From NCBI GenBank assembly GCA_026004615.1, contig BPJM01000002.1:372001-436000 (forward strand): a stretch of DNA of 64,000 bases, given 5' to 3'. Positions within the stretch are counted from its first letter, which is position 1; each line of letters begins with the position of its first letter. The notes under the pieces were generated by a model. It was not told the origin of the DNA and made no database searches. It saw only the letters and a list, made by a program, of their open reading frames with translations. Below, in pieces: positions 38,178-48,304 of this stretch. The DNA comes from Planctomycetota bacterium (GTDB lineage Bacteria > Planctomycetota > J058 > J103). The position numbers were made by a program, and so were the translations under genes.

Positions 38178-38230
38178 CGCGCCACCGGCCGCCGCGCCGC
38201 CGGCCGGCAGCACGCGCAGGAGTCGACCGG

Positions 38231-39855
38231 ATGCAGCCGCTCGTCTCGCAGCTCGATACCCGCAGCGATACCTATCGCGCCAACCGCGAGGCGATGCTGG
38301 CGGCGCTGGAGGAGGTCCAGCGCCAGCTCGCGCGCGCGCGCGCCGGCGGCGGCGAGCGCTACGTCGAGCGCCACCGCGCGCGCGGCAAGCTGCTCGCGCG
38401 CGAGCGGCTGGAGCGGCTGCTCGACCCCGACGGCTGGTTCCTGGAGATCGCGCCGCTGGCCGGCGCCGGCATGGCGGGCGTCGTGCCGGGCGCCTCCATG
38501 GTCTGCGGGGTGGGGCTGGTCAGCGGCACCGAGTGCGCCATCCTCGCCAACGACCCGACGGTGCAGGGCGGGGCGGTCAACGAATGGGGCGTGCTCAAGG
38601 GCCACCGGCTGGCCGAGATCGCCGAGGAGAACCGGCTGCCGAGCATAAGCCTGGTCGAGAGCGCCGGCGCCGACCTGCCCAACCAGAGCCGCATCTTCGT
38701 GCCCGGCGGGCGCACCTTCCGCGACCTCACCCGCCGCTCGCGCGAGCGCCTGCCCAGCATCTGCTGCGTGTTCGGCAGCTCCACCGCCGGCGGGGCCTAC
38801 ATCCCGGGCATGTCCGACTACGTGATCATGGTCGAGCGGCAGGCCGAGGTCTATCTGGCCGGCCCGCCCCTGGTGAAGATGGCGACCGGCGAGGAGACGG
38901 ACGCCGAGGCGCTGGGCGGCGCCGCCATGCACAGCCGGGTCTCCGGCGTCTCGGACTTCCTGGCCGAGGACGAATACGCCGCGCTCCGGCTCGCACGCGC
39001 GCTCGTCGCCTCGCTCCACTGGCGCAAGCTCGGCCGCGCCGCCCACCGGGCCGGGCGATCCGCCGCGCTACGATCCCGAGGAGCTGCTCGGCATCGCCAG
39101 CGCCGACGTGCGGGTGCCGTTCCCCGCCCGCGAGGTCATCGCGCGCGTGGCCGACGGCTCGCGCTTGCTCGAGTTCAAGCCGCTCTATGGTCCCACCCTG
39201 GTGACCGGCTGGGCGGAGGTGTGCGGCTACCCGGTCGGCATCCTCGCCAACGACGGCGTGCTGTTCACCGAGGCCGCGAACAAGGGCGCGCAGTTCATCC
39301 AGCTGTGCAACCAGCGCGGGGTGCCGCTGCTGTTCCTGCACAACATCACCGGCTTCATGGTGGGCGAGCGCTACGAGCGCGAGGGGATCATCAAGGCCGG
39401 CGCCAAGATGATCAACGCGGTCAGCAACAGCACCGTGCCTGCGATCACGATCATGACCGGCGCCAGCTACGGCGCCGGCAACTACGCCATGTGCGGGCGG
39501 GCCTACCGGCCGCGCTTCCTGTTCATGCTGGCCCAACGCACCGCATCGCGGTCATGGGCGGCGAGCAGGCGCGCCGCGGTGCTGGCGATCATCAAGCGCC
39601 AGGCGGCGGCGCGCCGCGGCTGAGCCCCTCGACGAGCACGGCGCTCGCCGCCATGAAGCAGAGGCCTTCAAGGCGGAAATCCGCTGCCACCTACGAGCGC
39701 CAGGAGTCGACCGCGACTGTTCGCCTCCGCGCGGCTCTGGGACGACGGGATCATCGACCCGCGCCCAGACGCGCGAGGTGGTGGGTATGGCGCTCTCGAT
39801 CGCGCACTCCGCCCCGGTCGAGGGGACCATGGCGTGGGGGGTGTTCCGCCACTGA
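38231..39855 (+). CDS. Acyl-CoA carboxylase beta subunit (carboxyltransferase; MCC/geranyl-CoA type), frameshifted as sequenced
   Basis: About 541 codons. The first 270 residues are clean: [60 protein letters not shown]. The second half continues in other frames with [80 protein letters not shown] and [10 protein letters not shown], ending [14 protein letters not shown] at 39855. Frame changes fall near 39050, 39535, 39580, 39660, 39715 and 39755. The block order and [14 protein letters not shown] motifs match methylcrotonyl- and geranyl-CoA carboxylases better than propionyl-CoA carboxylase. It uses biotin-bound CO2 from the alpha subunit encoded 80 bp on. Confidence 0.85.
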
Positions 39856-39935
39856 GCGCGGCGCGGGCGCACCGCGGCGCTTCGCCGCGCACGGCCGCGG
39901 GGCAGGGGGGCGGGCCGGCACGGAGAACGACGGCG

Positions 39936-42225
39936 ATGCGGCGGATCCGCAAGCTGCTGATCGCCAACCGGGGCGAGATCGCGGTGCGCGTCGCTGCGCA
40001 CCTGCCCGCCGACATGGGCATCGCCACGGTGGCGGTCTACTCGGAGGCCGACCGCCAGGCGCTGCCCCACGTGCGCCTGGCCGATGAGGCGGTCGCGATC
40101 GGCGCCGCCCGAGCCGCGCGCGAGCTATCTCGACCTCGAGCGGCTGCTCGAGGCGGCGCGCCGCACCGGCGCCGACGCCGTCCACCCGGGCTACGGCTTT
40201 CTGGCCGAGAACGCCGAGTTCGCCGCGGCGTGCGAGGCCGCGGGGCTGCGTGTTCGTCGGCCCGCGCCCGGAGACCATCCGCGCCATGGGCAGCAAGGCT
40301 CGCCGCCCGCCGGCTGGTCGCCGCCGCCGGGGTGCCCGTCATCCCGGGCTTCGACCCGCCCGCCCCCGAGCGCGCCACCGACGCCGAGCTGATCGAGGCG
40401 GCGCGCCGGCTCGGCTTTCCGCTGCTGGTCAAGGCGAGCGCCGGCGGCGGCGGGCGCGGCATGCGGCTGGTGGCAGAGCCGGCGCAGCTGCCCGCCGCGC
40501 TGGCCTCGGCGCGCCGCGAGGCCCGGGCCGCCTTCGGCGACGACACGCTCTACCTGGAGAAGGTCATCGCCGGCGCGCGCCACATCGAGGTCCAGGTGCT
40601 GGGCGATGCCCGCGGCCGGGTGATCCACCTGTTCGAGCGCGAGTGTTCGCTCCAGCGCCGCCACCAGAAGGTGGTCGAGGAGGCGCCGGCTCCCCCAGCT
40701 GCCTCACCGAGCCGCCGCGGGCGACGCCTGTTGCGAGGCGGCGCGTGGCGGCCGCGCGCGCGGTCCGACTACCGCGGCGCCGGCACCGTCGAGTTCCTGC
40801 TACGATCCCGACGGGGACTCCTTCTACTTCCTCGAGATGAACACCCGCCTGCAGGTCGAACACCCGGTCACCGAGATGCCATCACCGGGCTCGATCTGGT
40901 GTGCCTGCAGCTGCTGATCGCCGCAGGGCGAACCGCTGGAGCTGGAGCAGCAGGCCGTCGGCCGCCGCGGCCATGCCATCGAGTGCCGGCTGTACGCCGA
41001 GGACCCGGCGGCGGAGTTCCTGCCGCAGAGCGGGCGGGTCCGCCGGCTCGCATGGCCCGAAGGGCTCGCAGGCGTGCGCGTCGATGCCGGCATCGCCGAG
41101 GGCGATGCGATCGGGGTCTACTACGATCCCTTGCTCGCCAAGCTGATCGCCCATGCGCCCAGCCGCGAGGAGGCGCTGCGCCGCATGCGCCACGCGCTGG
41201 AGCGCACCGCGGTGCTCGGGGTGCGGACCAACCGCGCGTGGCTGCACCGGGTGCTCGGCCACCCCGAGGTGCTGGCCGGCCGCTTCGACAACACCTTCCT
41301 GGAGCGGCACGCAGCGCAGTTCGCAGAGCCCGCGGCGGCGCGCGCGGCGCGCGAGCAGAAAGCGCGCGCGGTGGCCGCGGTGGCGCTGGCGCTCCAGCGG
41401 CGCGAGCGCGCCGCGGCCGGCGCGCCCGCGCAGCCTCGCCCGCCGGGCCTGCCTGCCGGCTGGCGGCTGCACCGCAGCGAGGACCAGTGGGTGGACCTGG
41501 AGGCGCTGTGGCCGGGCGGGCCGACATCCGCGCCACCGGCGCCGCCGCCCGCGCCGGAGCCGGCGCCGCAGGCGGCGGCGCGCACCGAGCGGGCCCGGCC
41601 CGCCCCGCCCGGCCGCGTGCGCTACCGCTGGACGGGCCCGCAGAGCTGGCTGCTGGTGCCGCAGGAGAGCGCGGACGGACTGGTGCCGCCGCCCGAGCAG
41701 GGCGGCTGGCAGGTGGAGCTGCTGCACGCGGAGCTGGAGCCCGGCGCCGCCGGCTCCGCCGCGCTGCGCGCGCTGGAGCTGGAGATCGACGGCCAGGCGC
41801 GCCGCTGGCTCGTGGCGATCAAGGACGAGCGGATCTGGGTGCAGGGCGGCGCGGCGGAGACCGAGCTGCGCGTGCTGCCGCGCCTGCCCGCCGGCGGCCA
41901 GGGCGGGGCGGACGGCACGCCTGGCCCCGGCGGCGCGCACCTCGCCACCGCCCCCATGCCGGGACGGGTGCTGCGGGTGCTGGTCGAACCGGGGGCGGTG
42001 CTCGAGCCGCACGCCCCGCTGGTCATCCTGGAGAGCATGAAGACCGAGCTGACGGTGAGCGCCGCGCATCCCGGCGTGGTGCGCGCGGTGCTCGTCCAGC
42101 CGGGCGAGCAGGTGCAGGCCGGCGCCCCGCTGGTGGAGCTGGACGGCGGCGAGGGCGCGCCCGCAGCCGCCCCCGAGCAGGGCGCACCGGCAGGAGCTGG
42201 CGGCGCCGCGGCGGCCGGGCCCTAG
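39936..42225 (+). CDS. Acyl-CoA carboxylase alpha subunit (biotin carboxylase + biotin carrier), frameshifted as sequenced
   Basis: About 763 codons. The start [20 protein letters not shown] is the biotin carboxylase signature. ATP-grasp blocks follow: [68 protein letters not shown] and the YDPLLAKLI segment. From about 41074 the frame is clean through a Pro/Ala linker and the middle BT region to the biotinyl domain ending [17 protein letters not shown], where Lys in ESMKTE is biotinylated. Breaks fall near 40105, 40250, 40310, 40690, 40800, 40880 and 40925, all in the biotin carboxylase half. Together with the upstream subunit it would carboxylate a branched or unsaturated acyl-CoA. Confidence 0.85.
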
Positions 42226-42260
42226 CGGGCCGCAGCCGCCCGGTGCGAGGAGTACCCGGG

Positions 42261-44000
42261 GTGGGACGCAGGGCCAGGCATGAGCCGCTGCGCACACCGC
42301 CGCCGCCGGGGCCGTGCCGGCCGGCGGCCGCGCGCGCGGCACGGCCGGCGGCGCGCGCAGCCCGGCTGCTCGGCCCGCTCGCGCTCGGCCCGCTCGCGCT
42401 CGGGGCGCTGGTCGCCTGCGGCCGCGGCTGCGGCGAGGCGGGCCCGCCCGCCGCAGGATCCACCCCCGCCGCCACCGCCTCCTCCCCGGAGGCGCTCGAG
42501 CCGCGGCTGCGCGCGCTCTGCGCGAGCTGCCACCGCTTCGCCGAGCCCGCGGTGCTGCCGCGCTGGGCCTGGCCCGCCGTCGTCGAGGACATGTTCGGGC
42601 TCATGCGCGCCCAGGGGATCGAGCCGCAGGGCCTCAGCCCCCACGAGGTCGCGGGGTGGTTCGCCGCGCGCGCCCCCGAGCAGCTCCCGCTGCGCCCGGG
42701 CACGGCGCTGGCGGACGAGCCGGGCGGGCGGCTGCGCTGGCGGCGGCGCGCGGCGGCGCCGCCGGGCGCGCCCCCGCTGCCCGGGATCGCCAACGTGGCG
42801 CTGCTCGACCTCGACGGGGACGCGCGCCTGGAGCTCGTCGCCTGCGACATGCGCCACGGGCTGGTGCTGCTGGGCCGGCCGTATCTCGGCGGCGAGCGGA
42901 CCGTACCGCTGCGCGTGATCGCGCGCCTGCCCGGCGGGCACCCGGCCCACGCCGAGCTGGTCGATCTCGACGGCGACGGGGAGCGGGACCTGCTGGTGGC
43001 GGATCTGGGCTCGCTGCGGCCCGCGGACCACGACCGCGGCCGGGTCTGGTGGCTGCGCGCGCGGGGCGATGGCGGGTTCTTGCCGGTCGTGCTCGCCGAG
43101 CGACTCGGCCGGGTCGCCGACGTGCGGCCCGCCGATCTCGACGGCGACGGCGACGTGGATCTCGTGGTGGCGGAGTTCGGCTGGCGGCAGACCGGGCGGG
43201 TGCTGGTGCTGGAGAACCTGGGCGTGCCGCCCGCGCCCGCTCCGCCGCCCGCCGCCCCAGCAACGGGCGCGCCCGCGGTGCCCCGCTTCGCCGTGCACGT
43301 GCTCGACCCGCGTCCGGGTGCGATCCACGTGCCGGTGGCGGATCTGGACGGCGACGGCCGGCCGGACGTGCTGGCGCTGCTCTCGCAGCAGCACGAGGCG
43401 GTGGTGGCCTACCGCAACCGCGGGGGGCTGCGCTTCGAGGCCCTCGAGCTCTACCGCGCCCCGCATCCGGCATGGGGCAGCTCGGGCATGGAGGTGTGCG
43501 ACCTGGACGGGGATGGCGACCTGGATGTGCTGCTGACCAACGGCGACACGCTCGATGACCACGTGCTCAAGCCCTACCACGGCATCCGGTGGCTCGAGCA
43601 CCGCGCGGGGCTGCGTTTCACCGAGCACCCGCTCGCCGACATGTATGGCGTGCACCGCGCGGTGGCGGCGGATCTCGACGGCGACGGCGACCTGGACGTG
43701 GTCGCGTGCGCGTTCCTGCCCCACTTTCTCGACGAGGTGCGCCAGCCGCTCGCGCTGCCGGCGGTGCTGTGGCTGGAGCAGACCGCGCCGGGCCGCTTCG
43801 CGCCTGCGCGGGTGCTCGAGCGGTTCTCGGTCGACTACCCCACGCTCGCCGCGGGCGACTGGGATCGGGACGGCGATCCCGACCTCGCGCTCGGCAGCTT
43901 CACCGTGCACGACGCCGCGCGCCACCCGCTGCCGGGCTGGGTCTGGCTGTGGGAGAACCGGCGGCAGCAGGCGCCTGCCGCCCCCGCGGGCGCTCGCTGA
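42261..44000 (+). CDS. FG-GAP repeat lipoprotein with CASCH haem motif
   Basis: 579 aa. GTG 42261 has GAGGAG 8 bases upstream. A signal (LLGPLALGPLALGALVAC) ends in a lipobox with Cys53. C87-A-S-C90-H91 is a single c-type haem-attachment motif in LEPRLRALCASCHRF. The rest is a beta-propeller of FG-GAP/VCBS repeats with many calcium-binding loops (DLDGDGERDLLVAD, DLDGDGDVDLVVAE, DLDGDGRPDVLALL, DLDGDGDLDVVACA). It is an extracytoplasmic redox or binding protein of unknown role; similar fusions are common in Planctomycetota. It starts 35 bp after the carboxylase stop. The frame is intact, although the open frame seems continuous with the broken gene before it. Confidence 0.82.
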   Translation: MGRRARHEPLRTPPPPGPCRPAAARAARPAARAARLLGPLALGPLALGALVACGRGCGEAGPPAAGSTPAATASSPEALEPRLRALCASCHRFAEPAVLPRWAWPAVVEDMFGLMRAQGIEPQGLSPHEVAGWFAARAPEQLPLRPGTALADEPGGRLRWRRRAAAPPGAPPLPGIANVALLDLDGDARLELVACDMRHGLVLLGRPYLGGERTVPLRVIARLPGGHPAHAELVDLDGDGERDLLVADLGSLRPADHDRGRVWWLRARGDGGFLPVVLAERLGRVADVRPADLDGDGDVDLVVAEFGWRQTGRVLVLENLGVPPAPAPPPAAPATGAPAVPRFAVHVLDPRPGAIHVPVADLDGDGRPDVLALLSQQHEAVVAYRNRGGLRFEALELYRAPHPAWGSSGMEVCDLDGDGDLDVLLTNGDTLDDHVLKPYHGIRWLEHRAGLRFTEHPLADMYGVHRAVAADLDGDGDLDVVACAFLPHFLDEVRQPLALPAVLWLEQTAPGRFAPARVLERFSVDYPTLAAGDWDRDGDPDLALGSFTVHDAARHPLPGWVWLWENRRQQAPAAPAGAR

Positions 44001-44140
44001 GGCGCCCGCCTCGCCCGGCGCGCCGCCCTGCGCCGCGCGGCGCTGCCCGCGGCGGCGCGTCCGTCGGCCGCGGCCCGGCGGCGTCCGGCGGGCGGGCTGC
44101 CGCTCGAGCTGCTGCCGCGGGCGGCGAGGGCGCCCCGCCC

Positions 44141-44737
44141 TCAGTCGCCGCGCGCCGCCGGCCCCGGCTGCGGCTCCACCGCCAGCGGCACCAGCGCTCC
44201 CTGCCGGCGCAGCAGCTCGTAGCCCAGCGCCACCAGCACGATGGCGTGGTCGATGGCGCCGCTGGCGATCAGCGCCGGCACCCGCGCGAACGGCTCGAGC
44301 CGGATCCGGATCTGCTCGGTGCCCTCGGGCCGCGGCGCGGCGCAGGGCCGGCAGCCGCGGGCCAGGAACGTGGTGCACCGGTTGTCGAGGAACGCCGGAT
44401 TGGGCCGGCAGACCCCGAGCTGCCACAGCTCGGCCGGCCGGTAGCCGGTCTCCTCCTCCAGCTCGCGCAGCGCCGCGCGGGCGGGGCTCTCGTCCGGATC
44501 GACGATGCCGCCCGGGATCTCCAGGTGCGCCTGGGCGGTGCCGTGCCGCCACTGCTCGATGAGCACGATCTCGTCGTCCGCGGTGAGCGCGATCACGTTC
44601 ACCCAGTCCGGCGAGCGCATGAGGTAGAAGGTGTGCTCGCTCCCATCGAGCGGCGAGCGCCGCCGCACCTGGACGGCGCGGAAGATGCGGCAGTCGAGCA
44701 GCTCCCGCTCCTCGAGTGTGCGCCAGGGCTCGGGCAT
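44141..44737 (-). CDS. Nudix hydrolase, ADP-ribose pyrophosphatase type
   Basis: 198 aa. The Nudix box GGIVDPDESPARAALREL then EEETGY (residues 76-99) fits Gx5Ex7REUxEExGU exactly. The preceding VIALTADDEIVLIEQWRHG and LEIPGG place it in the NudF/ADP-ribose pyrophosphatase group, which cleave ADP-ribose or other nucleoside diphosphate sugars with Mg. The C-terminus carries an unusual Cys-rich short insert (RGCRPCAAPRPEG). ATG 44737 is preceded by CGGAGAGA. It converges on the FG-GAP gene and diverges from the 864-aa gene. Confidence 0.88.
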   Translation of the reverse strand: MPEPWRTLEERELLDCRIFRAVQVRRRSPLDGSEHTFYLMRSPDWVNVIALTADDEIVLIEQWRHGTAQAHLEIPGGIVDPDESPARAALRELEEETGYRPAELWQLGVCRPNPAFLDNRCTTFLARGCRPCAAPRPEGTEQIRIRLEPFARVPALIASGAIDHAIVLVALGYELLRRQGALVPLAVEPQPGPAARGD

Positions 44738-45117
44738 GGGATCTCTCCGGTCGTGGTGTGCCAGGTGTGGGGCAGGATATCATGCGGCGTTGCCCCCCGC
44801 TGCTCGCCGCTGCTACACCGCCGGGTCCGCGCCCCCCAAGCTCGCCGGCGGCGAAGGGCGATCCGGTGCGGAGCGCGGCGCCCGCGTGCCGAACGCTGCC
44901 CGCAGCGCCGCAGCCCTGAGCGCGCGCGGTGCCGGCGCCGTCTCGAGCAACCGCCGCCGCGCGATCCCGAACCCTGGTGCGCCGCCCTGCCCCGCCGCGC
45001 CACGGCCGGCCGACCGCATGCCGCCGGCTCCTTGATCCGGCCTCGAGGCTCCGGTACGATGCCCGCTTCGGGCATTCGGGGGAGCGGCGTCTGCACGGGT
45101 TGCGGGGAGGGCGATCC
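44738..45117. other. Divergent region with promoter for the 864-aa gene
   Basis: 380 bp without a gene. Plus-strand promoter TTGATC (45032-45037), 17-base spacer, TACGAT (45055-45060), 58 bases before the ATG at 45118. No good promoter was found for the Nudix gene. Confidence 0.5.
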
Positions 45118-47712
45118 ATGAGCACGGTCGGCGGGGTGGGTAGCGGTAGCAGCGTTCCGGAACCGGTGGTCGACACGCCGGCCGAGCCGGCGACGACCGA
45201 GGCGTACGCGCTGCGCTACGCGCCGTTCGCGGCCGATTCGGATTTCGCCGCGGTGCTGGAGGGCCGCCGCACGATCGGACTCGGCGCGCGCGGCGACTTC
45301 GTCAAGACGATCGAGGAGACGCTGGTCGCGCTCGGCTACACGATCCATTACCGGACGCGCCCGGATGAGAACCTCACCGCGGCGACCCGCAACGCGATCG
45401 CGCGCTTCCAGCGCGATCACGGCCTGGAACCCACGGGTGTCATCGACCGCGCGACCCTGATCGCCCTCGATCGGGCGGCGGCCGAGCGGCTCGGCGGCAC
45501 CACGCCGGCGCCCGAGCCGAGCGGACCCCGGCCGACCGACTTCGTGCCGCGCGCGGTGCTGGAGCGCTACGGGCTCAGCACGACCGAGATGCGCACCGCC
45601 AGCGAGTACGAGGGCCAGGAGTGGGGGGACGTCGGGTACTATTCCTACTTCGGCGACGTACAGTACACCGCCTTCGCCAAGCACGCGCGGGTGTTCGGCG
45701 CCGAAGGGGCCGAGGACGCGCACGCCTACTTCGAGTTCTACGCCAACCCGCCGGGCGGCCTGCGCCGCGGCTCGTGGATCGCCAGCGGCTCGATCCGCGA
45801 GAGCGACTTCGAGGCGACCGCCGGGGTGGACATCACCGGCGACCGGCCGATCGACAACCAGGCCTACAAGCTGCTGCGGGAAGCGGGGGCGCCCAAGGGG
45901 GCGCGGTTCGCGCTGCGGGACGCCGAGGGCAAGCAGATCCCGGTGCGCGACGGCGATCGACTCGTGCCGACCGTCGTCAAGAACGGCAAGGCGATCGAAG
46001 TCGATGTGGACGGCGAGGGCAACTACCGCGAGCTCGGGACCGGCAGAGCGGTCGGCGCCACCGACGTGGTGTGGCGGATCCGGCGCGGCGAGCAGATCCT
46101 CTACGACCGGCAGCACAAGGTCGAGGATCGCAACGAGCTCCTCGGAGTGTCGCGCAACGTCAAGTTCGACTTCCTCGATGCCTCGGGCGAGCTGGTCGGC
46201 TACAGCCCGCAGCGCGACCGCATCGTCGAGAGCTGGAAGGAGGGCGAGCGCTGGCACGTGCTCGCCAAGCTGGAGGACGGGCGGTTCGAACACCAGGTCC
46301 TCGAGGGCGATCGGGTGCGCTCGACCGAGCAGGTGGACGCCGCCCGCGCCGAGCAGCTCAAGCGCGGCCAGGACGTGATCTGGCGGGTGCAGAACAAGCG
46401 CACCCACGCGCTCGCCGGCGACGGCAAGGTCGCCGACACCTTCGACATGGGCTGGTGGGGCAAGTGCCACAACGTCGCCTCGCTCAGCACCTCGAACATC
46501 CCCAAGCCCGAGCAGGAGGTCCAGGTGGTCACCAACCTGGAGCGGGGCGAGCAGCTGGCGCTGCGCTGGGGTGACGAGGTGCTGGTGCCGCGGCGGGGCC
46601 GGGACGGGGCGATCACCGGCTACGAGCACCAGGTGCGCGACGCCGCGGGCGCCGTGCAGAGCCGGCGGGAGCTCTCGGTCGAGGAGGGCAACGCGCTCGT
46701 CGAGCGGCATCGCGGCGTGCCGGTCATCGTGCGCGCGGATGGCAGCCTCAAGGAGGCGGAGGTCACCCGCTTCGACACCGAGTCGCTGACCGCCCTGGTG
46801 GCGCACATCGGCGACGGCGCCGTGGAGTACAAGGGCGGGGCGGGCGAGCGCTATTACGCCCACCCCGACATCCTGGTGCTCAAGGACGGCACCCAGCTCC
46901 AGGCGCACATCAAGGAGATCAAGACCGCCTCGGGCAAGACCCACACGATCGGCAGCCGCCGGGGCACGGAGTTCTACGAGAGCGACCGCAGCGAGCTGCG
47001 CGGCCCGGGCATGGAGACGCGGGTGCTCGGCGGCGGCGGGCGCCGGTACAACTTCAACGTCCAGGACATGGCGAAGCTCAACGAGTTCCGCGAGGACGAC
47101 ATCACCGAGCTCACGGTGATCAAGCCCGACGGCACCGAGCAGACGATCAAGGCCGAGGACGTTGAGCTGTTCGCCTGGGAGAACAAGTACGACTTCCGCC
47201 CCGACATGATCTGGGAGCTGCACAAGACCATCACCAAGGACAGCTCCACGGTCATCGAGACCTACGAGGGGACCCAGGTCTGGAACTACTCGGCGCGCAG
47301 CATCGAGACCCGCATCATCGATCCGCAGACACTCAGCGCGCGCGATCGCGAGCTCGCGGCCAAGCCGGGCATCATGACCGGGACCGTCGAGCCCGAGGGC
47401 AAGGTCTTCTTCGAGACCGACATCGTGACCGACGGCGGCACGGAGCGGATGCGCTACTGGGTGCGCTTCGATGAGAACGGCGAGATCGTGGATTACGCCC
47501 ACCTGGGCGACGTGCCGGACTTCGTCTGGACCCAGCACGTCAAGAAGGAGGGCAGCTGGACGGGCGAGTCGCAGGCCCCGGGCGTGCGCAACGCCGACAT
47601 CCAGCGGTTGTACTTCGCCTCGCGGGGCCGGCTCGCCTCGCACACGCTGCCCGGCGGGGTGATCTCGGCCGACGACCTCAAGCGCGCGCCGGTGGGGCCG
47701 GAGCCCCGGTGA
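45118..47712 (+). CDS. Large peptidoglycan-binding protein with transglutaminase-like Cys motif
   Basis: 864 aa; GGGGAGG 7 bases before ATG 45118. Residues 54-120 form a PG_binding_1 domain (FVKTIEETLVALGY, RNAIARFQRDHGLEPTGVID). Residues 140-430 are beta-rich and unrecognised, with repeated DGxR/EHQV-type strands. GWWGKCHNVASLS at 445-457 puts Cys450 in a W-G-x-C context like bacterial homologues of the elicitor transglutaminase family. VAHIGDG and GTQVWNYSARSIETRI (near residue 720) fit later blocks of that family loosely. No signal peptide or membrane segment is seen, which is odd for a wall-binding protein. A 174-aa gene follows 67 bp later. Assignment to TGase_elicitor is tentative; a cysteine peptidase is the alternative. 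Confidence 0.6.
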   Translation: MSTVGGVGSGSSVPEPVVDTPAEPATTEAYALRYAPFAADSDFAAVLEGRRTIGLGARGDFVKTIEETLVALGYTIHYRTRPDENLTAATRNAIARFQRDHGLEPTGVIDRATLIALDRAAAERLGGTTPAPEPSGPRPTDFVPRAVLERYGLSTTEMRTASEYEGQEWGDVGYYSYFGDVQYTAFAKHARVFGAEGAEDAHAYFEFYANPPGGLRRGSWIASGSIRESDFEATAGVDITGDRPIDNQAYKLLREAGAPKGARFALRDAEGKQIPVRDGDRLVPTVVKNGKAIEVDVDGEGNYRELGTGRAVGATDVVWRIRRGEQILYDRQHKVEDRNELLGVSRNVKFDFLDASGELVGYSPQRDRIVESWKEGERWHVLAKLEDGRFEHQVLEGDRVRSTEQVDAARAEQLKRGQDVIWRVQNKRTHALAGDGKVADTFDMGWWGKCHNVASLSTSNIPKPEQEVQVVTNLERGEQLALRWGDEVLVPRRGRDGAITGYEHQVRDAAGAVQSRRELSVEEGNALVERHRGVPVIVRADGSLKEAEVTRFDTESLTALVAHIGDGAVEYKGGAGERYYAHPDILVLKDGTQLQAHIKEIKTASGKTHTIGSRRGTEFYESDRSELRGPGMETRVLGGGGRRYNFNVQDMAKLNEFREDDITELTVIKPDGTEQTIKAEDVELFAWENKYDFRPDMIWELHKTITKDSSTVIETYEGTQVWNYSARSIETRIIDPQTLSARDRELAAKPGIMTGTVEPEGKVFFETDIVTDGGTERMRYWVRFDENGEIVDYAHLGDVPDFVWTQHVKKEGSWTGESQAPGVRNADIQRLYFASRGRLASHTLPGGVISADDLKRAPVGPEPR

Positions 47713-47779
47713 GCGCAGGACGCGCCCGCGCCGCGCAGCGAGTGCAGCAGCCGTACGCACGGGAAAGGAGAGGAGTTCC

Positions 47780-48304
47780 ATGGCAGACCTGAAGACGTGG
47801 GTTCCCGAGGGGTTCGTCGACGGCAAGCACCCGATGCTGAGCGAGTCGCTCATGCGGCGGCTCGAGCGCCTGGGGCGGCGCGCGGGCCCGCAGCGCCTGG
47901 TGGTGCGGCTCGTGCCCGGGGCGAATGAGGCGGACCTGGAGGGCTTCTTCGTCGACCGCCCGGCGTGGGGGGCGCGCGAACGGCTGCCGGGGTTGATCGA
48001 AGTCGACATCATGCCCCACGACATCCAGCTCTTCACCGAGCGCCCGGATCTCTTCGCCTGGATCGGGGTGGCGACGCGGCTCACCGGCAAGCCGCTGCAG
48101 GAGGCGGGACGGACCGCCCTGATCAAGATCTCGGTCGTCGAGGGACGCGCCGGCGAGGTCGCCGCACGCGTCAAGAAGCTCGGCGGCACCGTCGCCGGCA
48201 GCAGCAACCACGAGCTGCTCGCCCGCATGCCCGCCGAGCGGGTCGCGGAACTGCTCCCCTTCGAGGACGAGGTCGACGCCATCGACGTGGCAGGCGCTGA
48301 GTAG
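47780..48304 (+). CDS. Hypothetical partner protein, possible propeptide/inhibitor-like fold
   Basis: 174 aa; GAGAGGAG 6 bases before ATG 47780. There is no signal peptide. Two beta-alpha-beta-like halves may be present: QRLVVRLVPGANEADLEGFF and ALIKISVVEGRAGEVAARVK, followed by LGGTVAGSSNHELLARMPAE and VDAIDVAGAE. The second half resembles the S8-peptidase propeptide/I9 inhibitor pattern (strand, helix, GG turn, 'xxhxhxxxPaexhxxL', then VxxId). Same strand and only 67 bp after the 864-aa gene, so co-transcribed. It could be an inhibitor, chaperone or immunity protein for its neighbour; this rests on position and weak fold resemblance. Confidence 0.55.
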   Translation: MADLKTWVPEGFVDGKHPMLSESLMRRLERLGRRAGPQRLVVRLVPGANEADLEGFFVDRPAWGARERLPGLIEVDIMPHDIQLFTERPDLFAWIGVATRLTGKPLQEAGRTALIKISVVEGRAGEVAARVKKLGGTVAGSSNHELLARMPAERVAELLPFEDEVDAIDVAGAE

